Shown here: positions 1 through 5,618 of the stretch, piece after piece
How the letters are laid out: every line of letters begins with the position of its first letter
How positions within the stretch are numbered: the first letter of the stretch is position 1
NCBI GenBank assembly: GCA_913049615.1
Contig: CAJWZI010000098.1
Span: forward strand, 1-6,389
Direction of reading: 5' to 3'
DNA: 6,389 nucleotides
From: an uncultured Alphaproteobacteria bacterium
GTDB lineage: Bacteria > Pseudomonadota > Alphaproteobacteria > GCA-2731375
Notes under the pieces: model-generated
The model's database searches: none
What the model saw: the letters and a program-made list of their open reading frames with translations, nothing else
What the model was told of the DNA's origin: nothing
Translations under genes and position numbers: made by a program

Positions 1-347
1 TGTCGGGCAGTGCCTTCAGTACAGTCTTGGTGGTCAAGTCCGAAGATTTAACCGTCGAGGGGACACTGAAACTATGGGAGCGGGCGACCGATACTGGTCG
101 GCGTAGTCATGCGTATTTTTGCCCTGATTGCGGCAACAGAATTTATCACCAAGACCCTGATAAACCCCACATCATACGCATTCGTTCCGGATCACTGGAT
201 CAGCCCGAAATTCCAGAACCTCGAATTCATGTGTTTGCTGAACGAACGCAATCTTGGCTTCAATTTGCGGAAGGCGCTATCAAATACGAGAGGCAACCGC
301 TTGATGCAGAAGAACTTTATGAAACGTTGACCGACATAGCTGAGTAA
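1..347 (+). CDS. GFA-family protein (glutathione-dependent formaldehyde-activating enzyme/CENP-V fold), 5' truncated
   Basis: The reading frame is open from base 3 to the TAA at 345-347, giving 114 visible residues; the N-terminus lies outside the window. The first visible residues read SGSAFSTVLVV, the hydrophobic strand that follows the first zinc cysteines in GFA proteins. Further on comes FCPDCGNRIYH (visible C40 and C43), the family's C-terminal zinc CxxC. The spacing between these motifs, the Gly-rich turn before the CxxC and the tail length suit a GFA protein of about 130-140 residues. The family is named after a glutathione-dependent formaldehyde-activating enzyme, but most members have no proven reaction, so only the fold is assigned. 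A TTG at 27 could be read as a start but would cut the fold, so the gene most likely begins upstream. The next genes lie on the same strand close behind, and one of them is a thiol-redox protein, so a role in thiol metabolism is possible but inferred. Confidence 0.85.
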   Translation, partial: SGSAFSTVLVVKSEDLTVEGTLKLWERATDTGRRSHAYFCPDCGNRIYHQDPDKPHIIRIRSGSLDQPEIPEPRIHVFAERTQSWLQFAEGAIKYERQPLDAEELYETLTDIAE

Positions 348-358
348 ACACAGTAAAA

Positions 359-555
359 TTGGGCTCACCAACAATCAAAGACTTCCCCACCGATCCGATT
401 GAGGTGGAGTGTAAGAAGTGTGGCCGCCAGGGGCGTTATCGGAAGGCGGCGTTGATTAAAAAATACGGCAGTGACATCGTATTGCCGAATCTGTATTAGG
501 CGACTGTGACGAAGCAAATTCTTTGATTTGAATACGATATAGGAGGGATACATGA
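359..555 (+). pseudogene. Small CxxC zinc-ribbon-like protein, apparently frameshifted
   Basis: From a TTG at 359 the frame encodes 46 residues beginning MGSPTIKDFPTDP. It then shows ECKKCGRQGRYRKAALI, a CxxC followed by a basic helix, and ends at LPNLY with TAG at 497-499. The CxxCGRxGRY pattern followed by an L-I-x-x-Y-G-x-D-x-x-LP stretch resembles a family of short uncharacterised proteins that I associate with alphaproteobacteria; those run longer and carry further cysteines. The missing part seems to continue in another frame (496-552: GDCDEANSLI, then TGA at 529-531, then IRYRRDT). That frame ends in a TGA at 553-555, which overlaps the next gene's ATG as ATGA. A decayed or mis-sequenced gene once coupled to its downstream neighbour explains this best. 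No clear Shine-Dalgarno precedes the TTG. Function is unknown; the CxxC suggests metal binding. A genuinely short 46-residue protein is the alternative. Confidence 0.5.
541..546 (+). promoter_or_regulatory. Strong ribosome binding site that fixes the ATG at 552
   Basis: AGGAGG lies five bases before the ATG at 552-554 and matches the anti-Shine-Dalgarno core fully. It argues that translation is meant to start at 552 even though an in-frame TGA follows twelve codons later. The internal ATG at 672 has no comparable site. Confidence 0.85.
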
Positions 556-1313
556 ACGAAGCAATCAAGGTATTTTGGCAGCCTCATTGAACGAGCTGTC
601 TCAGGGTAAAAGACTACCTGTCGGTCCGTGGGATCGAATTCGATTCGATTAACGTACTGGAAGACAGCGGGATGGAGGAGTTGCGCCGGATCGGCGCACG
701 TACTGTGCCCGTCGTTTCCAGGGGTAAAAAATTTGTATTTGCCCAAGTCATAAGGGATGTCGTCGATTTCCTGGAATTGGAGGATGATACCACCCCAGAA
801 TTGTCGCCAGCACAACTGGCCCAACGCTATGACTATATTTTGCAAACAGCAATCCGCCTGATCAGACAAATGCCTGACGATCGTCTACACGATGAACTGC
901 CGAACCGTCCACGCTCGTGGCGTGTGTTGATGCATCACGTTTTCCAAATTCCGATAGCATTTCTCAATATGGAGGAGAAGGGTGAGACATTGACCTATGA
1001 GACTATGATTGCGCCTCCACCGGAAAATTTGATTACTAGTGCCGATATCGCCGACTTCGGCGAGGTGGTGAGAAAACGTTTTAGTTCTTGGTGGAATGAG
1101 GCCGAAGGCAAGGATTTTGCCAGCGACGTACCGACTTATTTTGGGTCAACCACACGGCATGAGATGCTGGAGCGAACCGTATGGCATTCGACGCAGCATG
1201 TTCGCCAGGTCCACTCCCTTTTAGAACAGGCCGGTGTAATCCCAGATCAACCACTGACCACGGAGGACATTCAAGGTCTGCCGTTGACCGAGAAGGTTTG
1301 GGACGAAACTTAG
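552..1313 (+). CDS. Glutaredoxin-like/DinB fusion protein, candidate selenoprotein with in-frame UGA (UxxC)
   Basis: Read from ATG 552 through the TGA at 588-590 to TAG at 1311-1313, the product has 253 residues. Residues 1-75 form a glutaredoxin/thioredoxin-like domain: strand IKVFWQPH, redox motif U13-T-S-C16, helix LRVKDYL, strand FDSINV, and T51-V52-P53, the cis-proline signature beside the active site. Residues about 85-225 are a DinB-like four-helix domain with candidate metal ligands H128 or H129, H212 and H216 (WHSTQH). As I recall, homologues read WQPGCTSCLR at the active site, so the TGA falls on the first catalytic cysteine. A hairpin follows directly, as expected of a bacterial SECIS element. 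The frame is otherwise unbroken and codes for conserved motifs on both sides of the TGA. The likely role is thiol-disulfide or S-transfer chemistry in the cytosol, since DinB relatives include thiol-dependent transferases; the substrate is unknown. Alternatives: a nonsense mutation, a sequencing error, or a DinB-only product from ATG 672, which would split the thioredoxin fold. Confidence 0.75.
591..629 (+). promoter_or_regulatory. Putative bacterial SECIS hairpin immediately after the in-frame UGA
   Basis: An RNA hairpin can be drawn starting at the base after UGA 588-590. The upper stem is 602-605 (CAGG) with 617-620 (CCUG). The loop is 606-616 and begins with G606; two extra pairs, U607-A616 and A608-U615, would leave G606 bulged. 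The lower stem pairs 591-593 with 627-629, plus C596-G624 and G598-C622, with wobbles 595-625 and 597-623 and an internal loop at 599-601/621. The apical loop begins 16 bases after the last base of the UGA. A G in the first loop positions at about this distance is what is known of bacterial SECIS elements bound by SelB. The fold was done by eye, without an energy calculation. Confidence 0.55.
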
Positions 1314-1330
1314 TTGAGCTAGATGCACCA

Positions 1331-2002
1331 ATGTATCCCTCTTTTGTATTAGTAGACGGCACCACGACTGCACTCCCGCCCCACTTGTTTAGGCGAGACG
1401 ATGAGGCTGACGATGCAAATTTCTATGCCGTTCCCCGGCTCGTTACACATATTGACGATGAGGCTTGCGCAGCACTTACTGGGTATTACTGTGGCGTATT
1501 GTCATCAGGTGCTTCCGTCCTCGACCTCATGTCGAGTTGTGTTTCCCACTTTCCGTCTAACACGTCGTATGCGGAAGTGGTTGGTGTGGGGATGAACCAC
1601 ATCGAGTTGCAGGAGAATTCCCAGCTAACTCGTTACCTTGTTCACAACCTCAATCGGGATTTCAGCCTCCCCTTTGAAGACAATTCATTTGATGCCTGCA
1701 CACTTGCCGTTTCTATTCAATATTTAGTCCACCCGGTTGACGTGTTTCGTGAAGTTGGCCGGGTTCTCAAGCACGGTGCGTCAATGATCGTCTCGTATTC
1801 GAACAGATTATTCCCAACCAAAGCGGTTATGATTTGGAAAATGCTCGACAACACGAACCACGGTCGCCTTGTTGCTCATTATTTTGAAACGTCGGATTGT
1901 TTTGATACCGCCAAAATTGAGAATATCAGTCCCAATCCAGGTATTTCGGACCCGTTGTACGTCGTCGTTGCGGATTGCGCTATAAACTCTCCCGCAGTCT
2001 AA
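1331..2002 (+). CDS. Class I SAM-dependent methyltransferase-like protein
   Basis: The product has 223 residues from ATG 1331, which lies 17 bases after the preceding stop, so co-transcription and perhaps coupling are likely. The start has only a weak GAG upstream; the frame is open further 5', but that part overlaps the preceding gene and looks non-coding. Residues 63-75 (VLDLMSSCVSHFP) occupy the place of methyltransferase motif I. They lack the usual Gly-x-Gly and match a divergent subfamily that I recall as DLMSSWVSHLP. GVGMN (85-89) fits the ribose-binding acidic-loop region. LPFEDNSFDACTLAVSIQYL (113-132) is the motif II/III region typical of class I methyltransferases. FREVGRVLKHGASMIVSYSNRLFP (139-162) is the late motif and includes SNR. 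No substrate is known for this subfamily. The unusual SAM loop leaves open whether it binds SAM in the standard way. Its placement beside a thiol-redox protein may mean shared function; that is inference. Confidence 0.75.
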   Translation: MYPSFVLVDGTTTALPPHLFRRDDEADDANFYAVPRLVTHIDDEACAALTGYYCGVLSSGASVLDLMSSCVSHFPSNTSYAEVVGVGMNHIELQENSQLTRYLVHNLNRDFSLPFEDNSFDACTLAVSIQYLVHPVDVFREVGRVLKHGASMIVSYSNRLFPTKAVMIWKMLDNTNHGRLVAHYFETSDCFDTAKIENISPNPGISDPLYVVVADCAINSPAV

Positions 2003-2040
2003 TCAAACGTTACCACCAGCGCAGCAGACCTGAATGACAA

Positions 2041-2118
2041 GATAAAATGCTAAAATTCGTCGCGTATGTGCTCCGACCGCAACTCTTATTGTAGTTACTA
2101 TTGCGATGAAATTTTATC
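2041..2118. repeat. Imperfect inverted repeat between convergent genes
   Basis: Left arm 2041-2063 (GATAAAAT, seven extra bases, TTCGTCGC) pairs with right arm 2103-2118 (GCGATGAAATTTTATC). The outer 8 bp match perfectly and the inner 8 bp have one mismatch, around a spacer of about 39 bases. It sits in the gap between the convergent methyltransferase and VOC genes. It could form a long, loose hairpin in transcripts from either side and act as a weak bidirectional terminator, or be a remnant of a small mobile repeat. It lacks the compact GC stem and T-run of a classic intrinsic terminator. Confidence 0.4.
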
Positions 2119-2134
2119 AAAGGTACTTGTGAAC

Positions 2135-2539
2135 TTAGGCAAACTGCTGAGTGGAAATTGCCGGGTGGTAAATTGGTTGGATGATATTTCCAGCCGGGTC
2201 CTTGATGTGGAAACTGCGCGCTCCGTCTGCATGATCATGCGGCTGGTCAATCACTGGCACATCTATGGATTTGAAATAGTCGTGCCAGGCATCTACGGAT
2301 TCTTTGCTCTCCACGATGAATCCATAGTGATCAAAGACGCCGCCGTCGTTCGGTTCCGAGTCGGAACGCGCCAACGACAAATTGTCATTTCCACAGGTGA
2401 GATAAACAAGGTTGTCGTTTGCGCGATTGAGAAGCTTCATACCCATTACATCGATATAAAACTTCTCGCACTCTTCCATGTTTTTCACCCTAAAGGCAAT
2501 GTGGCGAATACCGCGAAAATTGGGTGGACGTGTCTTCAT
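2135..2539 (-). CDS. VOC-family (glyoxalase/bleomycin-resistance fold) protein
   Basis: The product has 134 residues starting at ATG 2537-2539, with GGAG several bases upstream (about 2548-2551 on the complement). It is one compact VOC unit of two beta-alpha-beta-beta-beta modules: module 1 opens at IRHIAFRV (H13) and carries the FYIDVMGMKLL helix-turn; module 2 opens at FDHYGFIV (H71) and closes with IKDPAGNIIQP. H13 and H71 lie at the usual metal-ligand places. The final ligand, normally Glu in GNxIEL-type ends, is Q121 here, and the second ligand position in NDNLSLA has no obvious ligand. Metal binding may therefore be altered, or the protein may be a binding protein or a dioxygenase-like relative. 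The upstream same-strand SDR gene ends 207 bases away, which allows an operon but is wide. The substrate cannot be called. Confidence 0.85.
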   Translation of the reverse strand: MKTRPPNFRGIRHIAFRVKNMEECEKFYIDVMGMKLLNRANDNLVYLTCGNDNLSLARSDSEPNDGGVFDHYGFIVESKESVDAWHDYFKSIDVPVIDQPHDHADGARSFHIKDPAGNIIQPIYHPAISTQQFA

Positions 2540-2746
2540 CTATACGCTCCAAATTTGTTCCGACAGGTTTGAAGTTAGCGACTACGATAGCAAAATATAA
2601 CACCGAAGTTCATAGAAGGCGTTATAGGCTCTTCAATAGACTTTTGGCCACACCCCGCTACCGCAGGTTGACTTGAGATTTGTTTCAGCCAAAGAGTTTC
2701 CTCTACTTCCATTAGGATCCCGTTTGGTCGGTCTATTTTGTCCAAA

Positions 2747-3517
2747 TCAGGCGATTTCCGCAGGGTCATACGCTAGGCCCGCCGCGTTATAGCCACCATC
2801 GACATTCAGTATATGCCCGGTAATCCATTCGCATTCGTCCGAGGCCAAGAACAATGCTGCATTGGCGACCGCCTTGATCGAACCATAACGTCCAACGGGA
2901 ATTCGGTCGAGATAGCCCCGTTTGCGCGTTGGTCCATGAATACTTATGCCCGTTTCAATTGGTCCCGGTGCAATAGCGTTTACCATCACGCCCATACTGG
3001 ACAGTTCCACAGCCATAACTTTACATACATGCATTACTGCCGCCTTGGATGCACCATAGGCGATGCCGCCCATATTGCCGCGTTGGCCGGAGATTGAACC
3101 AATTTGAATTATGCGCCCGCTTTCTTGCGCTACCATATGTCGCGCCGCCGCCTTAGCGGTCAGAAAAGAACCAGTGAGATTGATGTCCAGCACCCGCTGC
3201 CAGTCCTCCAGGCTAGTTTCTAAGGCTAGCCGGTGCAGCGCGATCCCAGCATTGTTGACCGCGATATCGATACGACCATAACGCTGAATGGTCTCGTCCA
3301 CCTGAGCTTCACAATCGCCTATATCTGCTACGTTGGCTGCTAAAGCGTTCGCCGTGCCACCGTTCTTAGTGATTCCTGTAACTGTGAATTCGGCCTTTTC
3401 GAGGTCGAGGTCCGTACACAGTACACATGCGCCCTCGGCAGCAAATCGTTTTGCGATTGCGCTGCCAAGTCCACCACCAGCTCCGGTCACCAAGGCCGCT
3501 TTACCCTTCAGTTTCAT
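2747..3517 (-). CDS. Short-chain dehydrogenase/reductase (classical SDR)
   Basis: The product has 256 residues, the usual size for a classical SDR, and is a predicted cytosolic NAD(P)-dependent oxidoreductase acting on a hydroxyl or keto group. The cofactor motif TGAGGGLG spans 11-18. D36 at the end of the second strand favours NAD(H) over NADP(H). NNAG is at 88-91. The catalytic tetrad N113, S141, Y154 and K158 is complete (YGASK 154-158). The APGPIETG turn (183-190) and the C-terminal ITGHILNVDGGY are standard. ATG 3515-3517 is chosen because MKLKGKAALVTG is the normal SDR beginning and GAGG lies several bases upstream. A longer in-frame reading to 3607 would run across the start of the divergent VOC gene and adds non-family sequence. 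The neighbouring VOC genes and M24 hydrolase suggest a catabolic or detoxification context, but the substrate is unknown. Confidence 0.93.
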   Translation of the reverse strand: MKLKGKAALVTGAGGGLGSAIAKRFAAEGACVLCTDLDLEKAEFTVTGITKNGGTANALAANVADIGDCEAQVDETIQRYGRIDIAVNNAGIALHRLALETSLEDWQRVLDINLTGSFLTAKAAARHMVAQESGRIIQIGSISGQRGNMGGIAYGASKAAVMHVCKVMAVELSSMGVMVNAIAPGPIETGISIHGPTRKRGYLDRIPVGRYGSIKAVANAALFLASDECEWITGHILNVDGGYNAAGLAYDPAEIA

Positions 3518-3594
3518 TCTTGTCGTCCTCACAATGTTGCAGGCAGACTTAGCATGCCTTAGCGTTCGATGGCTTGACTCGGGATGGACTAACC
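3518..3594. promoter_or_regulatory. Divergent intergenic region with a candidate operator
   Basis: These 77 bases must hold the promoters of both the SDR (-) and the second VOC gene (+). CTTAGC occurs twice, at 3548-3553 and 3558-3563, exactly 10 bp apart, so on one helical face. AGGCA (3541-3545) and TGCCT (3555-3559) form an inverted repeat overlapping them. Such an arrangement suits a regulator site shared by both genes. No convincing -35/-10 pair was found by eye. Confidence 0.3.
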
Positions 3595-4053
3595 ATGCGA
3601 ATTTCACACCTTGAACACTTTCTGATCATAGCGGACGACATCGAGAAAACCACGTCTTGGTATGTGGATAATCTTGGATTTTGTGTGGGTGAGACACCGG
3701 ACTTCGGCGTCCCGGTCAATTGGCTCTACCTGGGCGACAGGGATGTCATTCACGTCGCGCAATCTAACGTTAGCAATAGTTCGAAACGGCCAGTCGCCAC
3801 GCGGTCCGAGATCACCAAGGGTGGCCACCCGATCCATCACGTAGCTTTCAGGGCCAGCGGCCTAGACGAGACCCTAGTCCATTTGCAAGCGAACGGCATT
3901 GAATACGTGGAACAGCAGGCCAGTGGCCAGAACGTCTATCAGGTCTTCCTGCAAGACCCCAACGGCATCACTGTGGAACTCAATTTTCCGGCCGAGGAGG
4001 CTGCCGGACGGCAGGCACCAAGGCTGGCCCTGACGTTGGGCGAGGACAATTAG
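3595..4053 (+). CDS. VOC-family (glyoxalase/dioxygenase fold) protein
   Basis: The product has 152 residues from ATG 3595, preceded by a GGGATGG purine stretch. A TTG at 3574 would add seven residues with no family match, so it was not chosen. Two modules are visible: HLEHFLIIADDIEKTTSWYVDNLGF begins module 1 (H8), and HHVAFRASGLDETLVHLQANGIEY begins module 2 (H82). FLQDPNGITVELNFP ends with E129. With H53 in DVIHVAQS, the four positions H8, H53, H82 and E129 give a full metal site, unlike the VOC protein at 2135-2539. It may be a lyase, epimerase or extradiol-type dioxygenase; the sequence alone does not decide. It is transcribed away from the SDR and shares its intergenic region, so joint regulation is plausible. 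The gene converges on the M24 gene with only 39 bases between stops and no clear terminator there. Confidence 0.88.
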   Translation: MRISHLEHFLIIADDIEKTTSWYVDNLGFCVGETPDFGVPVNWLYLGDRDVIHVAQSNVSNSSKRPVATRSEITKGGHPIHHVAFRASGLDETLVHLQANGIEYVEQQASGQNVYQVFLQDPNGITVELNFPAEEAAGRQAPRLALTLGEDN

Positions 4054-4092
4054 CTGCGCGCCTTCTTGTCTAAAGTTGGGTTTTGTACTTCC

Positions 4093-5328
4093 TCACGCAA
4101 TAAAATCTTCTAAGTTTAGGGACTTTGAATTTGATGTTAATCGGTAGACCCCATCGTCCGTGACCACGACAGTGTCCTCGCATAAGAAGCCCATGACGCC
4201 TTGGATGTAGTATCCAACCTCAATGGAAAATGTCATACCAGCCTCGAGACCACCGTCCACTGCTGGCATCAGAAAGGCTGAAGATTCCGGGTCGGCCAGG
4301 GTTATGATCGGTGGGTCATAAACCGAGACGCCAATACCATGGCCACAATGGAAGCGTTCGAAATTCTCTAAACCAAGTTTTCGGCCTGGTGCCATGGCCG
4401 CTTTGTAGACATCACGCACATCGACACCAGGACGCATAAGAGCCACCGCATCGTCGACGCCTTGGGCCATGGCTTCCCAGGTCCGGCTCTGCTCTCTGTT
4501 TGGCGTGCCCAAAACCACGGCACGGGCATTATCAGCATGGTAATATTCATAGGTGCAGCCGATATCATAGCGGATTAAGTCACCGGCCTTGATAATTTTA
4601 TCGGAGGCGAGCGCATGTGGCTGCGACGTTCGACTGCCGCTCCCAAGAATGCAAAATGTCGAGCGTCCGCCTTCGGCTGTGACGACACTGTGATACCTGT
4701 CGATCACCTCCCGTTCCGTCGTACCGGGCCTAAGCTCTCGAAGAGCGGATTTTATGGCTATCTCGGTAATGGCCGAGGCACGGGTCAGCCTTTCGATCTC
4801 GTCAGGGGTTTTGACCATGCGCACTTCCCACCAGATCGCATTGGCATAGACAATATCCACGTTAGGTAGTCGTTGTTGTAGTTCCCACCAAAACATGGGT
4901 GAGATACCGCTTTCGTCTATTCCGATACGGGCTTTTGTTAGTCCGCGGCTCTCAATCGCGGCGACAAGGCCATCCAATGCCCGGCCAACATGATGTGCAC
5001 GCTCTGATAGTTCCTTGGCGGCGCGCCCAATGTCGTCCATGGCGTCCATTTGAGCCGGCCCACGGGGGAATGGACTGAACAGGTAAATGTCATCTACCCA
5101 GACATCGCCATCGACGATGGCGTCTAATTCGAGACTCGGGGCGATCAATGAAGCGTCGGGTGCGTGTCCCGGCGAGAACAGAGAGTAGAGTTGGAAACCC
5201 TTGTTCAACCAGTGGGTTACGCATTCATAATTGGTTGCATAGAGAACGTTGTCCGGTGAAGCCGCCACGATGGCATCCAGACCATGGCGCTGCATGACTA
5301 ATTCGGCACGTGCTCGGTTAAACAGCAT
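4093..5328 (-). CDS. M24-family metallohydrolase (Xaa-Pro aminopeptidase/creatinase-like)
   Basis: The product has 411 residues, typical of two-domain M24 proteins. Residues 1-165 form the creatinase-like N-terminal domain (LVMQRHGLDAIVAASPDNVLYATNY). Residues about 175-400 form the pita-bread catalytic domain, with the dinuclear metal ligands D255 (RYDIG), D266 (HADNAR), H330 (CGHGIGV), E370 (FSIEVGYY) and E384 (LCEDTVVV). H238 in QPHAL matches the conserved catalytic-side histidine. All five ligands are intact, so an active enzyme cleaving a C-N bond in a peptide, creatine-like or other amide substrate is expected. There is no signal peptide, so it is cytosolic. ATG 5326-5328 is chosen because GGGGGAG lies several bases upstream and the family alignment starts there; the frame is open 30 codons further but reads as non-family sequence. 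The protein is not DddP (DMSP lyase), since the extra Asp of that subfamily is Gly257 here. The substrate is unknown. Confidence 0.9.
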   Translation of the reverse strand: MLFNRARAELVMQRHGLDAIVAASPDNVLYATNYECVTHWLNKGFQLYSLFSPGHAPDASLIAPSLELDAIVDGDVWVDDIYLFSPFPRGPAQMDAMDDIGRAAKELSERAHHVGRALDGLVAAIESRGLTKARIGIDESGISPMFWWELQQRLPNVDIVYANAIWWEVRMVKTPDEIERLTRASAITEIAIKSALRELRPGTTEREVIDRYHSVVTAEGGRSTFCILGSGSRTSQPHALASDKIIKAGDLIRYDIGCTYEYYHADNARAVVLGTPNREQSRTWEAMAQGVDDAVALMRPGVDVRDVYKAAMAPGRKLGLENFERFHCGHGIGVSVYDPPIITLADPESSAFLMPAVDGGLEAGMTFSIEVGYYIQGVMGFLCEDTVVVTDDGVYRLTSNSKSLNLEDFIA

Positions 5329-5592
5329 TCGACGCTCTCCCCCGAATGACCGGAAAGTTGGCAGAACCAGGAATAACGGCAACATTGAACATGAGGAACA
5401 ATAGCACGCCATCAACACGGCAACATCCTGTCCATTCGAAGAGTGTGTGCCGCTTTCTAACCGTCATGAAACGCTGCGGTGGCGGTGGGTGCCTATATGA
5501 TATTTGGTGGGCCTTCACGGCGAAGCATTTTTTTCAGAAGCACGGGGCCTCGGCCTTTCTTGCGCTGAACCTCATACTTCATTTGCTGATCT

Positions 5593-5608
5593 ATGGGTAA
5601 TCACCCAT
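5593..5608. terminator. Short perfect hairpin after the membrane-protein gene
   Basis: ATGGGT (5593-5598) and ACCCAT (5603-5608) make a perfect 6-bp stem with the 4-base loop AATC, starting 10 bases beyond the stop of the - strand membrane-protein gene. On the + strand the hairpin is followed by a T-rich stretch ending in TTTTT (5616-5620); on the - strand, the direction that matters, no T-run follows. It may therefore be a weak or non-functional terminator. The remaining 5329-5618 gap holds no supported gene; its open frames are low-complexity or overlap the M24 leader. Confidence 0.3.
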
Positions 5609-5618
5609 TTCTCGATTT

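Noticed and set aside
529..531. Second selenocysteine codon in the small CxxC gene
   Set aside because: The TGA is in a frame reached only after a frameshift, and the bases after it (532-560) show no SECIS-like hairpin by eye. Gene decay is simpler.
672..1313. Start of the DinB protein at ATG 672, giving 213 residues
   Set aside because: It would begin inside the thioredoxin-like domain, just before the TVP motif, and lacks a good ribosome site. The ATG at 552 has a near-perfect one and the frame between is conserved-looking coding sequence apart from TGA 588.
1181..1330. N-terminal extension of the methyltransferase
   Set aside because: It overlaps the end of the DinB gene by 133 bases and its translation (Pro/Arg/Ser-rich) is typical of an off-frame reading of a real gene.
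2066..2572. 168-codon open frame on the + strand
   Set aside because: It lies antisense over the VOC gene, whose motifs, start and ribosome site are clear; its translation shows no family pattern.
2540..2769. Small - strand open frame between the VOC and SDR genes
   Set aside because: It overlaps the end of the SDR gene, has no motif and no convincing start site; the gap is treated as non-coding leader for the VOC gene.
3518..3607. Longer SDR start at 3607
   Set aside because: It would overlap the divergent VOC start at 3595 and adds 30 residues with no SDR character before the normal beginning.
4093..5328. DMSP lyase DddP as the identity of the M24 protein
   Set aside because: DddP carries an additional Asp two residues after the first metal Asp; here that position is Gly257, as in ordinary M24 hydrolases.
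5329..5418. Longer M24 start at 5418, with an apparent hydrophobic N-terminus
   Set aside because: The hydrophobic, Cys-rich stretch could mimic a signal peptide, but a strong Shine-Dalgarno precedes ATG 5328 and the family domain starts there.
5346..5600. 84-codon + strand open frame in the gap left of the membrane protein
   Set aside because: It has no ribosome site, no recognisable motif and a low-complexity GGGG run, and overlaps the M24 upstream region.
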